Assembly: GCA_900473045.1 (NCBI GenBank)
Contig: UCKS01000015.1
Location: 1 to 64,000, forward strand
Direction: 5' to 3'
From: Hyphomicrobiales bacterium
Lineage (GTDB): Bacteria; Pseudomonadota; Alphaproteobacteria; Rhizobiales; Rhizobiaceae
Length of the DNA: 64,000 nucleotides
Part shown: piece after piece, positions 17,114-26,230 of the stretch
Numbering within the stretch: position 1 is the stretch's first letter
How the letters are laid out: each line of letters starts with the position of its first letter
The notes under the pieces: generated by a model
Database searches by the model: none
The model's input: only the letters and a program-made list of their open reading frames with translations
What the model was told of the DNA's origin: nothing
Position numbers and translations under genes: made by a program

Positions 17114-17716
17114 TTAACGCCTGAATCGCACGCTTAGAGCCGAAAGCAGTTGGTCTGGGGATTTCGAGAAGTATGGCTTCAGGTCTTGCTCGCAAATTTG
17201 GGCAAACGGCAGGTCGGTATCTTCGCGCAATCGGCGAATACTCTGGCGCATGGTCTCGAGCCCTTCGCACATCACCAGATGCTCGACATGATCAAACGCG
17301 GCGCGATAGTCATCGCCAAGAGGTGGCAGGAAGTCGTGCTCCGGAAACTGGTCCTGAAAGTGTTCTCTTACAAGGTAGACCTGCGCGTGCTCGGCAAGTC
17401 CCTCCTCAAGCACCGTCGCCTGCTCGCTCGGAGGGCCATTAGGAGTCAGGCAGTGGACGAGCTCATGTGACAGGTTAATCAGTCGAGCGATTGGGTTATC
17501 TGCCTGATGTTGAGGGAGAAGGACAGCGACCGAATACTGGCTGTAAGGCTCAGGGTATACTGTAACGGGCGAGCGCTGATGATAGAAGTAGACTCCCTGG
17601 ATCACCACTTTGTTGTGGAAGCGACCGAAAATCTGGACGACGCGGGATTTAATGTATTCGACTTCGTCTGAAGCCATTTCTTCCAGACCTTCCAGATCGA
17701 AGTATTTTATCGTCAT
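17114..17716 (-). CDS. Putative zinc metallopeptidase (HEXXH)
   Basis: This 200-residue soluble protein has HELVH at about residues 84-88 and a downstream EEGLAEH at about 104-110. The spacing is consistent with a gluzincin-like zinc site whose third ligand is Glu. There are no signal peptide or membrane segments, so it is probably cytoplasmic. I do not recognise the family. GAGGGGAT directly before the ATG supports the start. It is upstream of the toxin-antitoxin pair on the same strand. Membership of that operon is uncertain because ~190 bp separates them. Confidence 0.65.
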   Translation of the reverse strand: MTIKYFDLEGLEEMASDEVEYIKSRVVQIFGRFHNKVVIQGVYFYHQRSPVTVYPEPYSQYSVAVLLPQHQADNPIARLINLSHELVHCLTPNGPPSEQATVLEEGLAEHAQVYLVREHFQDQFPEHDFLPPLGDDYRAAFDHVEHLVMCEGLETMRQSIRRLREDTDLPFAQICEQDLKPYFSKSPDQLLSALSVRFRR

Positions 17717-18070
17717 TTTATCCCCTCAGCTACATATGCCGAATCCTCTATCATCCATGATTATATGCCTTGCGTGGGGGCATCCATTAAATCTCTGCCG
17801 AAGGCGACTAGGACGCTAACTGGCGCTCTCGATATCCGGGATTACGAGCTAACAATCTCTCGCTCAGTCGTGCGCTCGCCCAGATGGCTGGGCGATGTTG
17901 TTCAGAGAACCTGCTTCCATCTCCACCGGGGCCGTCGGGTTTTACCCCGGCCGGGCTACCGCACTCCGCCCAACTGATTTCCCTCGTCACCCCTTATCAC
18001 CTTCCATGACACGTCAGAGAGCCTCGCAGGAAAAGAACGCGACAACACAGCTCCCCCCGTCGGCGGTCGT
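17717..18070. other. Intergenic stretch
   Basis: I see no supportable gene or RNA here. Short open frames on both strands lack ribosome sites and family-like sequence. Confidence 0.45.
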
Positions 18071-18901
18071 CTACGTATCGCGGACGAAATTCGTTGAATA
18101 ATGCTGAACTTCAAAGCCTAGCCGTTTGTAGTTGCGGAAGCTCGGCCCATCCGGATCGCTAGATTGGGCCGATCGTCCGGTCTCAGCCATCGCAAATATT
18201 ACGCCCCGTGCTGACGCATCGTGCAGCCGCCGCGCGATTATAGCTAGCTGAAGGCCCTTTCCCCTGTACGCCGGAATCGTCGTGTCCACTCCAAACCAAG
18301 CAGTTGCCCCAGATACAAACAGTGCTCCCGCAGCGCACGGTACTCCTTCGTCATAGGCAACGTAGCAGGTCCAGCCTTCGTGAAGAGGAAGATTGCGGAA
18401 CCACTCAAAGGTCGAGCGCGGGAACCCGAACCCTTGAATAATCAAACTCGCAAAGACATGTGATCCCTCCTCACCGTCAACGGCTCGAACTAGCGCATCG
18501 TTGGGCTTCCCTCGGGCGTTTACTCCGGTCGCCAATTTCACCCATCCCTGGAGCGACTGCGTAATACCATTCTGGCCGAGAACGTCAGCACTTGCTGCAA
18601 ACCGCTCTTCATCGACCTGTAACACCCAGCCGTCCGCAGCATGCTGCTGGAGCCAATGGATACCTTCGACAACCTGAGTGTGATCGGATGACCAACTGGG
18701 CCCAATTGCGAATGCACGATTGAATGGAACCGTAGGCACTTGGCGGCATGCGAGAAACGACGCGTCGGCCGTCCTGTAGGTCGCCATTCCGAGTTCTGTC
18801 CTCACACCTTTCGGCGCGGCAGAAAACATGCTTGTCCACGCCTCGGCTTCGACGGATCGTATTTTATCATGCATCGAATCAGCCGAGATCATTTGTGCTT
18901 C
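18071..18901 (-). CDS. GNAT-family N-acetyltransferase
   Basis: This is a ~277-residue protein with a C-terminal GNAT domain. DTTIPAYRGKGLQLAIIARRL contains the acetyl-CoA-binding R-G-x-G loop, and the end, GPSFRNYKRLGFEVQHYSTNF, is typical of beta6-beta7 of the fold. The N-terminal ~120 residues are less conserved and may form a second degenerate GNAT half. The start is uncertain: ATG at 18901 or at 18892, the latter with GGAAG upstream. The substrate is unknown. Confidence 0.8.
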   Translation of the reverse strand, partial: EAQMISADSMHDKIRSVEAEAWTSMFSAAPKGVRTELGMATYRTADASFLACRQVPTVPFNRAFAIGPSWSSDHTQVVEGIHWLQQHAADGWVLQVDEERFAASADVLGQNGITQSLQGWVKLATGVNARGKPNDALVRAVDGEEGSHVFASLIIQGFGFPRSTFEWFRNLPLHEGWTCYVAYDEGVPCAAGALFVSGATAWFGVDTTIPAYRGKGLQLAIIARRLHDASARGVIFAMAETGRSAQSSDPDGPSFRNYKRLGFEVQHYSTNFVRDT

Positions 18902-19324
18902 CATTTTTGGAACCGATCTTGGCCAATATTGGCGCGGCTCGGTAATGCAAACCACACCCGTGGTTCTGGCGTTACATCTCGCATCGGCACAGCGACAGTC
19001 TTGAACGATCCAGTCTTATGTCGGTCTTGCAGTGAGCCGTGCTGGCTGTTTCGGCTGCAAACGCTGTATCGACGTAGAAATATTGACCCCACTATGGGTC
19101 ACAAGCAGCGCCTCGGCCGATTTCGGACAAATCGTCTCGAAGATTGCCGATATGTCCATGTGACGAGCGCCTAAGGATTGCGGGAAGGGTCCCGCCTACG
19201 AATGCGACCAATTTCGCCAATTTCGGATTGGTCAGGCCTGATATGTCAAGTTGGACCTCCTTCGATCTTGCCTTCGAGTTGGAGGCTACCCAAATCGTCG
19301 GTACTGATATCGGAGAATGAAGTG
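18902..19324. other. Intergenic stretch
   Basis: Divergent promoters of the acetyltransferase and the aldehyde dehydrogenase genes must lie here. Open frames crossing it, including an in-frame extension of the dehydrogenase to 19178, show no family-like sequence. Confidence 0.45.
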
Positions 19325-20857
19325 ATGCATGTCAAAGGTGAGCTGTTAATTGGAGGCAAAAGCTATCCGGGCAAAGGCAAAGCCTTTTCTGCCATCAAAC
19401 CAAAAACAGGCGAACGTCTTGGAGAGCCTTTTCACAGCGCATTGTCGGATGACGTAGAACAGGCTTTGGTGCACTCATGGAATGCCTTCCATAGTTTTCG
19501 CGAGACATCGCTTGCGGAACGTGCCGAATTTCTTGATCGTATAGCCGAAAACATTCTGGACCTCGGAAGCGCACTGATTGACCGGGCGAGCGATGAAACC
19601 GGGCTTCCAAAAGCCCGAATCGAGGGTGAGAGAGCGCGAACGGTTTTCCAGCTTCGTCTATTCGCCGACGAGGTGCGCGAGGGGCGTTTTCAGGAACTGC
19701 GTTTGGATCCCGCAGACTCCGACCGAAAGCCTTTCGCAAAGCCTGATCTAAGGCTTCGCAACGTACCATTGGGTCCTGTCGCGGTGTTTGGCTCCTCTAA
19801 TTTTCCTTTGGCGTTCTCGGTCGCGGGTGGCGACACGGCGTCTGCTTTGGCGGCGGGGTGCCCCGTGATCGTGAAAGCTCACTCTGCACATCCGGGAACA
19901 TCCGAGTTGGTTGGGAGGGCATTGCAAAAGGCCGTTACGGGTTCAGGGCTCGCCCCAGGTGTGTTCAGCCTTCTGTTCGACGCCGGGTTCGAAATCGGGC
20001 AGGCCCTTGTTGCCGACAGCCGCATCCGGGCAGTAGGCTTCACAGGGTCCAGACGAGGTGGGCTTGCGCTCATGGAAATCGCAGCGCGACGCAAACAACC
20101 CGTTCCCGTTTTCGCGGAAATGAGCAGCGTGAACCCCGTCGTCATTTTCCCTAAGGCACTTTTGAACCGGGGTCCTGAGATAGCAAAGCAGTTCATTGGG
20201 TCGCTGACGCTCGGTGCCGGCCAATTCTGCACGAACCCAGGACTGGTTATCGTCGTCGATGGTCCAGGGCTTGACGCATTTCTGAAAGCCGCCTCCGAGA
20301 CCATTACGGATGCCGCAGCTCAAACGATGTTGACTGCCGGGATATGCGACGCCTTCAAGCGCGGGACAAGCAGGCTGGAATCTAAAGCGAGCGTTGACGT
20401 CGTAGGTCGTGGACGGCCAGGGACGGAACTTGAAGGCCAATCCATCCTATTTTCGACCACCGGATCCTCGCTATTAATCGATCCCGAGCTTCAGGAAGAA
20501 ATCTTTGGTGCGGCAAGCCTGGTGGTGCGCTGCAAAGACGCCGCCGAACTCGAAGCGGTCGTGAAGTCACTAGAGGGACAATTGACCATCGCTCTCCATC
20601 TCGATGATAGCGACATCGAAATAGCAAAACCCCTAATACCCACGCTGGAACTCTTGGCGGGCAGACTACTGGTGAATGGCTTCGGCACAGGTGTCGAAGT
20701 ATCTCCTGCGATGGTACACGGCGGGCCCTACCCTGCGACATCCGATGGAAGATCCACTTCGGTGGGAACCTTGGCCATCTATCGCTTTTTGCGACCTGTT
20801 TCCTACCAGGATTTTCCTGATGGCTTGCTGCCGTCGGTTCTCCGCGAGGGACAGTAG
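19325..20857 (+). CDS. Aldehyde dehydrogenase, alpha-ketoglutaric semialdehyde (2,5-dioxovalerate) type
   Basis: This ~510-residue NAD(P)-dependent dehydrogenase has the Rossmann segment [37 protein letters not shown], the general-base Glu in [11 protein letters not shown] and the nucleophile Cys in [11 protein letters not shown]. The AEMSS(V/I)NP and QFCTNPGL signatures are those of 2,5-dioxovalerate dehydrogenases, which end non-phosphorylative sugar-acid and hydroxyproline breakdown. The start [11 protein letters not shown] at 19325 follows GGAG, and upstream codons in frame are non-homologous. It is apparently a single gene and no sugar-acid dehydratase is adjacent. A different aldehyde substrate is possible. 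Confidence 0.87.
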   Translation: MHVKGELLIGGKSYPGKGKAFSAIKPKTGERLGEPFHSALSDDVEQALVHSWNAFHSFRETSLAERAEFLDRIAENILDLGSALIDRASDETGLPKARIEGERARTVFQLRLFADEVREGRFQELRLDPADSDRKPFAKPDLRLRNVPLGPVAVFGSSNFPLAFSVAGGDTASALAAGCPVIVKAHSAHPGTSELVGRALQKAVTGSGLAPGVFSLLFDAGFEIGQALVADSRIRAVGFTGSRRGGLALMEIAARRKQPVPVFAEMSSVNPVVIFPKALLNRGPEIAKQFIGSLTLGAGQFCTNPGLVIVVDGPGLDAFLKAASETITDAAAQTMLTAGICDAFKRGTSRLESKASVDVVGRGRPGTELEGQSILFSTTGSSLLIDPELQEEIFGAASLVVRCKDAAELEAVVKSLEGQLTIALHLDDSDIEIAKPLIPTLELLAGRLLVNGFGTGVEVSPAMVHGGPYPATSDGRSTSVGTLAIYRFLRPVSYQDFPDGLLPSVLREGQ

Positions 20858-20964
20858 GGCGATACCGGGGCGGCGAAGCAATGTTGCGTGCGGCCACCTT
20901 CCAAGTGGGCGGTTCGCCTCTCGTAGGATATCACGGCCAGATCAGGTGAAACACTGGTGCCGAG

Positions 20965-21591
20965 ATGTCTAACCCGTCATTCCTGGCAGAATTGAGCGAT
21001 CAATTTTGGAAAACCTTTGAAGCGCAACCGATGAACGTTTTTGACATTTTTGACGAGAATACTCGCCCCAAGGCACCGCCAATTCCGGGAGCCACGCCGG
21101 CTCATCGTGCGGCGGGTAAAAAATTGGCGATGATCCACGGCATGCATCTCTCTGCTCTCGACGAGACACAAGCGATGATGGAACGTGTCGTGGCTGGGGA
21201 ACACCAAGTCGGCGATTTGGCGGAGCAAATAAACTCAATGAAGTTGATGGGCAACTACAGACAGTTCGGCAACCTCTGTGGCCGGGAGTGCCAGTTTCTC
21301 GATTTCCACCATACCTCAGAAGACAACGAGATATTCCCAGTCATCTACGCAAACGGCGGCGAAGGCCTGAAGCGGGTCATCGCCCGCCTCGTCAAGGAGC
21401 ACTCGGTAGTCCACGAGCTACTGGAGCGCCTTGCAACGAATGTGTCGGATTTGTTGGCTCAGCCGGGGCCCGGCACCTTCGCCCGCACGCAGGAAACATT
21501 CACGCTGTTGTCCAGGGTCGTCCGCTCACACTTCGATTATGAACAGACAGAACTGGAAGAAGCTCTCGGTTTTTACGCAGTGCCATTCTAA
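20965..21591 (+). CDS. Hemerythrin-like domain protein
   Basis: This 208-residue protein has the HHE-type ligand pattern HHTSEDNEIFPVI, VKEHSVVHELLE and RSHFDYEQTELEEALGF, plus an early histidine in MIHGMHLSAL. That suggests a di-iron hemerythrin fold. An extra CGRECQFLDFHH segment with two cysteines precedes the first motif. It is distinct from the hemerythrin-like protein next to fixN and has no anaerobox upstream. A flavin reductase gene follows 62 bp downstream, so a shared redox function is possible but unproven. Confidence 0.84.
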   Translation: MSNPSFLAELSDQFWKTFEAQPMNVFDIFDENTRPKAPPIPGATPAHRAAGKKLAMIHGMHLSALDETQAMMERVVAGEHQVGDLAEQINSMKLMGNYRQFGNLCGRECQFLDFHHTSEDNEIFPVIYANGGEGLKRVIARLVKEHSVVHELLERLATNVSDLLAQPGPGTFARTQETFTLLSRVVRSHFDYEQTELEEALGFYAVPF

Positions 21592-21653
21592 TGCCGAGCG
21601 CGTTGCAACTTTCCACCCGATCACCGACCTCATAACATCAGAAAGGTATTCAG

Positions 21654-22229
21654 ATGGCTTTGAAACTGAACGTAATTATCGGAAGCACTCGTCCAGGGCG
21701 CGGCGGCCCAGCGGTCGCGCAGTGGGTATATGAATTCGCGAAGGGGTCCGAAAAGTTCGACGTCGAACTCGTGGATCTCGCGAATTTTGATTTGCCGCTT
21801 CTTGACGAGCCCGCCCACCCGTCCATGCGAAAATACGAGCATGAACATACCAAGCGCTGGAGCGAGAGTGTCGCTTCGGCCGATGCGTTTCTGTTCGTCA
21901 CGCCAGAGTATGATTATTTTGTCCCTGCATCCCTCGTGAACGCCATCCAGTACCTCTTCCACGAATGGACATATAAGCCAGCTGCCATCGTCAGCTATGG
22001 AGGCATTTCTGGGGGCCTCCGTGGGTCCCAAGAACTGAGACAGCTTCTCGGGAACAAGAACGTAATGGCAATCAATCAGCCGGTTCCAGCACCGTTCTAT
22101 AGCCAGTTCATCGGCGACGATGGCGTTTTCACTCCAAACGAAAGTATGGCCAACGGCACGGCAACACTGCTGTCCGAACTGCAAAAGTGGGCAGTGGCGC
22201 TCAAACCAATGCGCGAGCCTGTGAGTTAA
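21654..22229 (+). CDS. NADPH-dependent FMN reductase family protein
   Basis: This 191-residue flavodoxin-like protein has the FMN phosphate loop IIGSTRPGRGGPAVAQWV near the N-terminus, the segment FLFVTPEYDYFVPASLVNAIQYL and the active-region SYGGISGGLRGSQELRQLL. All three are typical of the NADPH-dependent FMN reductase (chromate/azo/quinone reductase) family. It is probably cytoplasmic. GAAAGG lies upstream of the ATG. It may be cotranscribed with the preceding hemerythrin-like gene. Confidence 0.88.
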   Translation: MALKLNVIIGSTRPGRGGPAVAQWVYEFAKGSEKFDVELVDLANFDLPLLDEPAHPSMRKYEHEHTKRWSESVASADAFLFVTPEYDYFVPASLVNAIQYLFHEWTYKPAAIVSYGGISGGLRGSQELRQLLGNKNVMAINQPVPAPFYSQFIGDDGVFTPNESMANGTATLLSELQKWAVALKPMREPVS

Positions 22230-22773
22230 CGTCAAGTCTCGGGCACACCGCGCTGCCACGAACGCCTGACGGAGCCTGCAAGTTGGTTCGTCGCCGCTTG
22301 TCTGTTGTGCCGACTAAACCACCTCGCGCGAAATCGTCGCGCCAGGTGGTATCGTCAGATCAGCGTGAAACTGTTTTCAATCCGGGTTTGCGGAAGGTCA
22401 CCAACGCCCCGTTTGCGACTTGGCGATTTGCCGAATTTGTCGCTAAGCTAGGAAACGCCCTCTAGCTTCACCGGCGTTGTGCTCCCTGCAAACGTCGATG
22501 GTTGAAATTTGCGGCCTTGGCGCTTTTGGCCCAGACCGTGGGTTGTTGGGTGATGCGATCGAGCATCGCACCGGTCCCGAAATCAATTGCTTCTCCGTAG
22601 CCTCGGACGCGCAGCGCGCGCAACTGGGCCCAATTCTTGAGTCCCCCTATCGATACAATACCGTCATATGGGCACGTTATGCTTCAGTAACATGCTGGAT
22701 TGGCGATTCATAACACTCGGGGCTCCGAGGGAAATTTCTAGCCGATCACGCGAAATCTAGGTGGGACCGACAA
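22230..22773. other. Intergenic stretch, possibly degenerate coding DNA
   Basis: I see no complete gene. On the minus strand, roughly 22690 to 22460 stays open for about 70 codons. It reads protein-like (for example GGLKNWAQLRALRVRGYGEA) but has no start codon before the internal Met, so it may be a gene fragment. I could not assign a family. Confidence 0.35.
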
Positions 22774-23016
22774 GTGCAAGAAAAGAAACTGCGTGAGATT
22801 GAGGCCATGGCTATCACGATCCGGGAACTCGCCGTTCCAGGGATGAGGCCCAAAGCACTGATAGATGCAGTCAAAGAGCGGCACCCGAAAGCCACAAAGA
22901 AGGAGATCGCACGAGCGGCTTTCCTTAGCGTCATTCACTCGGCCGAATACGATCCTGAGGACACGCAGGCGCTTCATGACCTTGCGCTCGATACCCGGGA
23001 CCATCCACATACCTGA
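22774..23016 (+). CDS. Small conserved-looking hypothetical protein
   Basis: This 80-residue basic/acidic helical protein is read from a GTG at 22774, with GGTGGGA about eight bases upstream. The sequence MAITIRELAVPGMRPKALID, then RHPKATKKEIARAAFLSVI, suggests a compact helical fold with a helix-turn-helix-like centre. The family is unknown. It lies upstream of the phage-type methylase gene, and both may derive from a mobile element. Confidence 0.5.
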   Translation: MQEKKLREIEAMAITIRELAVPGMRPKALIDAVKERHPKATKKEIARAAFLSVIHSAEYDPEDTQALHDLALDTRDHPHT

Positions 23017-23219
23017 TTGCCATTTGTTGTCACGGACGTCGAACACCGACATCGGCCGCAAGCTCAGCGAGTCCGCCCTGCGGCGAATATCTCCGACGCA
23101 TGGAGGACGTTGCAAAACCGGCAAGGCAGCGGTGACCAAATGCATTTATTTCGCCGGCGGAAACCGCGGCCCGCTTTTGCACCAGACAATCGACTCATTC
23201 AATATGAGATCGAATTCGC

Positions 23220-23864
23220 ATGGGCTACTGGGACAGCATTGGTAAATCCGATGAGTGGTATACTCCCAAGTATATATTCGAGGCCTTGAACTGCAGGTTT
23301 GACCAAGACGTAGCGTCTCCGGAAAATTGCCCTACCTTCGTTCCCGCAGATGAATTCATTACGCGTGACAGTCTTCAGAAAGACTGGAATGGCTTCGTGT
23401 GGATGAACCCTCCTTTCGGTGGGCGCAACGGAATAACGCCTTGGCTTGAGAAGTTCTTCGGACACGGAAATGGCATTGCGCTAACACCTGACCGGACGAG
23501 TGCGCCGTGGTTTCAAGAGGCATGGGAGGCGGCGGATGCGGTCCTGTTTACCCGAAAAATAAAATTCCTTCGGCCCGACGGGACTACGGGGAACTCGCCT
23601 TCCAACGGCACATCCTTGATGGCGGCGGGTCCATCGGGACGAGCCGCGCTGCATCGCGCCGCCCACAGCGGTCTTGGCATCCTCGCGACGCCGGCCAAAA
23701 TGCACCGGCGAGAAGACGCCGGCCGCGGTTCGCGTCAGGGGCAGACATCCATAGGGAGTGTGGCGATTTCGAAGGTTAAGCCGCTTCATTCGCCGGAATT
23801 TCGAGACAGGAGCGCTTCCCATGCTCCCGACACGCCGGAACATGGGAAGCTCACTGGCGCTTAG
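23220..23864 (+). CDS. Phage-type DNA N6-adenine methyltransferase (Dam-like, pfam Dam family)
   Basis: This 214-residue protein carries the amino-methyltransferase catalytic motif NPPFGGRNGITPWLEKF and the N-terminal segment EWYTPKYIFEAL typical of phage-encoded N6-adenine methylases. LFTRKIKFLRPDGTTGNSPSNGTSLMAAG is also a family block. Beyond about residue 165 the sequence no longer looks like the family and may be a shifted or replaced tail. No restriction enzyme gene is adjacent, so it is an orphan. It overlaps the convergent metallo-beta-lactamase-fold gene by 4 bp. Confidence 0.82.
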   Translation: MGYWDSIGKSDEWYTPKYIFEALNCRFDQDVASPENCPTFVPADEFITRDSLQKDWNGFVWMNPPFGGRNGITPWLEKFFGHGNGIALTPDRTSAPWFQEAWEAADAVLFTRKIKFLRPDGTTGNSPSNGTSLMAAGPSGRAALHRAAHSGLGILATPAKMHRREDAGRGSRQGQTSIGSVAISKVKPLHSPEFRDRSASHAPDTPEHGKLTGA

Positions 23865-24832
23865 ACGCCTTCATAAACCAGTTGGGTAAACAGACCAGGC
23901 GTGATCACAAACTGGCCCCAGTGCTTGTCGAAATCGGCCGTTGGACGGGCGGCGGCCACTTCACCGACCGACATCCCTTTTCCCTTTAACCTCGCGACAT
24001 TGCCGCGCACGGCAACCAACATATCGTGGAACGCCTTGAGCTCCGACTTGTTACTGACGGGAGCGCCATGTCCAGGTATTACGATCGTCTTGTTGTCCGC
24101 AATGGCAAGGCTCTTGGCGCAAGCCGCTATCTTGCCATCGATGCTGCCCCCCGTGGAATAATCGATGAAAGGATAGATGCCATTCCAGTATGTGTCGCCA
24201 GTGTGAAGGATGTTCTGGTCCACGAAATGAACACCGATATCGCTATCCGTGTGTGCGGCCTCATAGCAAACAAAATGTAGCTTGCAGCCTTCGTACTCGA
24301 CCTCTCGGTCTTCCGAAAATGTCTCGGTTGGTATCGCGCCCGCCGGAGACGGCGGGAAGGAGAAATCCCAGTCCTCGACACGTTGGGTCTCCATCAGCCG
24401 CTTCTTGGTGTTTTCGTGAGCGACGATCTTCGCGCCTGCTGCGTGAACCCATTCGTTTCCGTCGGCATGGTCAAAATGCCAGTGCGTGTTCACGAGGTGA
24501 GTTACGGGCTGTTTGCCGATCGCATTCAGCGCTTTCTCGATTTTCGGTCGTGTGGCGGTAATCCCGGCATCTATCATGACCTTTCCCTGTTGGCCCGCGA
24601 AAACTGCGATATTTCCGCCTGATCCCTCAAGGACGAAAACATTTCCACGGAGTTTATGGGTCGTGATGTTCGCTTTGGCCGCTGCGCCGCGGATCATGTT
24701 GACGAGCTGATGCGCTTCGGCGAATGCCTCCCTTGGGGAAAGCCATCCGCCAGCGACGCCGAGTGAAGCCACCCCGACGCAGCACAAGCAGAAGCCGCGA
24801 CGTGAAAGTTTTGGGACTGAAGTTTTGGGCAT
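23861..24832 (-). CDS. Tat-exported metallo-beta-lactamase-fold hydrolase
   Basis: This 323-residue protein has an N-terminal twin-arginine signal (LSRRGFCLCCVGVASLGVAGG) and the MBL zinc motif THWHFDHADG. Downstream zinc ligands lie in CYEAAHTDSDIGVHF and HTGDTYW, and there is a terminal VIPGHGAPVS. It therefore acts outside the cytoplasm. The ATG at 24832 has AAAGGAC nine bases upstream and places the RR motif at a normal distance. An earlier in-frame start at 24889 would bury the signal. The substrate is unknown. Relatives include periplasmic MBL proteins linked to quinoprotein oxidation. Divergent from the regulator at 25118. Confidence 0.87.
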   Translation of the reverse strand: MPKTSVPKLSRRGFCLCCVGVASLGVAGGWLSPREAFAEAHQLVNMIRGAAAKANITTHKLRGNVFVLEGSGGNIAVFAGQQGKVMIDAGITATRPKIEKALNAIGKQPVTHLVNTHWHFDHADGNEWVHAAGAKIVAHENTKKRLMETQRVEDWDFSFPPSPAGAIPTETFSEDREVEYEGCKLHFVCYEAAHTDSDIGVHFVDQNILHTGDTYWNGIYPFIDYSTGGSIDGKIAACAKSLAIADNKTIVIPGHGAPVSNKSELKAFHDMLVAVRGNVARLKGKGMSVGEVAAARPTADFDKHWGQFVITPGLFTQLVYEGV

Positions 24833-25117
24833 GAAGTGTCCTTTCGATGTAAATCTCTGACCAATAGACATGTCATGACGGAACTCCACGGCTTCGGTAT
24901 TGTAAGAAACAGGCGGCTTGATTGACGTGTGCGTGACGAACTCGACACTGTGTTACGTTGTTACGTTCAGTTCGCGTTTGAGCAGGCAGAATTTTCGAGT
25001 TTAAACCTGTCGGCTCGGGCTGAAACTCTTTGCCCCCTCCGAAACACACCAGATTTTACAATAGTTGCTTTGCCTCACGCCTTAAACTGTCTGCTTGTAT
25101 CCAAGGCGAGGCAGCTT

Positions 25118-25684
25118 ATGCGGTATGGTAACGGTATCGATTTCAAGCGGGATTTCACGAACTCGACCGTGATAATTGCCGACCCGTTTATAGAACAGGC
25201 CGCTGCAATAGGCGCTCGGCTCACAACAATGGGGCTTAGGGTCGTCCAGTCCGCCACACTAAACGACGCGGTGTCGAAGTGCCTCGATTTAAACCCTGCA
25301 TACGTGCTGACCGAACTGAGGTTTACCGACGGTTCCGGCCTGAATTTCGTTCGTTGGGTTTCAGCGCGTTTTCCTCTCGCAAAGACGGTTGTCCACACTT
25401 GGTTCGCCGATATCCCGACCGCCGTCGCGGCTACGAAGGCGGGAGCCCAAGACCTTGTCCCCAAACCGACCGACGAGGAATTTCTGATAAACATACTCCT
25501 TAGAGGCTCGGCCCAGATTCCAGCCGAATGCAGGATCGAAAAGCCAACGCGGATACAGCGGGAACATATCGAGCAGGTGATGAAGTTCAGCAAGTCGAAC
25601 GTGTCGATCGCCGCACGGAAGCTCCATCTCCACCGACGCTCGCTGCAGCGGATGCTCAACCGCTACAAAACCCAAACCCCGTGA
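25118..25684 (+). CDS. ActR/RegA-like response regulator with a degenerate receiver
   Basis: This ~188-residue protein has a receiver-like domain followed by a Fis-type HTH. The HTH reads REHIEQVMKFSKSNVSIAARKLHLHRRSLQRML and closely resembles the ActR/RegA/PrrA helix. In the receiver, the normal phosphoacceptor motif (V-D-L-R in RegA proteins) is TELRFTDGSGL, so Asp is replaced by Glu. One acidic-pocket residue is also lost (IIADPF). The conserved Lys remains in LVPKPTDEE. I chose the ATG at 25118 with AAGGCGAGG upstream. The open frame extends to 24929. It lies directly before the nitrile hydratase-like operon and is its likely regulator (inference). Confidence 0.8.
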   Translation: MRYGNGIDFKRDFTNSTVIIADPFIEQAAAIGARLTTMGLRVVQSATLNDAVSKCLDLNPAYVLTELRFTDGSGLNFVRWVSARFPLAKTVVHTWFADIPTAVAATKAGAQDLVPKPTDEEFLINILLRGSAQIPAECRIEKPTRIQREHIEQVMKFSKSNVSIAARKLHLHRRSLQRMLNRYKTQTP

Positions 25685-25885
25685 CTGCCATCGTTCCCGG
25701 CCAACACATCTACTTCGGCTTTTCCAGACGGCGATGGTTAGGCCTTGGCTGCTTCCTCAGCGTGATGACGATCCGAGGAGAAAAACGACAGCACATGCTC
25801 ATGCTCCCGCCGATGCTGAATATTACAATAAAGCGCAGTGGCAGGCGGGTTCTATTATTCTCATCATTTGCGATGGAGTAATACC

Positions 25886-26230
25886 TTGGAAGCAACACCC
25901 CAGCTCATCGACAGCGTTGTTCCCGCGCTAGGCGAACTACCTGTTTTTTTCGTCGGAGACGCCGTCAATATTTTGACCAGATCTCCGATCGGACACTACC
26001 GGATGCCGACCTATCTCAGAGGGAAGAGCGGCACTATCGAGAAAGTCATCGGCACGAAGGCCGTAGACAACGAGGAAGAGGGCTACGGACGCAACGCCGG
26101 CTCCAAGGGACACTACTACCGGGTTGCTATCCCAATGACCCAAATCTGGCCCGACTACATTGGATCACCCAATGACGGCCTGAGAATCGAAATCTTTGAG
26201 AACTGGCTGGAGAGAGCTTCCCATGTCTGA
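25886..26230 (+). CDS. Nitrile hydratase/thiocyanate hydrolase beta-type subunit, C-terminal-half protein
   Basis: This ~114-residue protein corresponds to the C-terminal half of the nitrile hydratase beta subunit (SH3-like barrel). Key blocks are FFVGDAVNILTRSPIGHYRMPTYLRGKSGTIEKV and GHYYRVAIPMTQIWPDY, then LRIEIFENWLE. A TTG start at 25886 is preferred because GGAGTAA sits six bases upstream and family similarity begins there. The open frame from 25838 adds unrelated residues. It overlaps the next gene by 8 bp. The split beta subunit recalls thiocyanate hydrolase and three-subunit nitrile hydratases. Confidence 0.85.
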   Translation: MEATPQLIDSVVPALGELPVFFVGDAVNILTRSPIGHYRMPTYLRGKSGTIEKVIGTKAVDNEEEGYGRNAGSKGHYYRVAIPMTQIWPDYIGSPNDGLRIEIFENWLERASHV

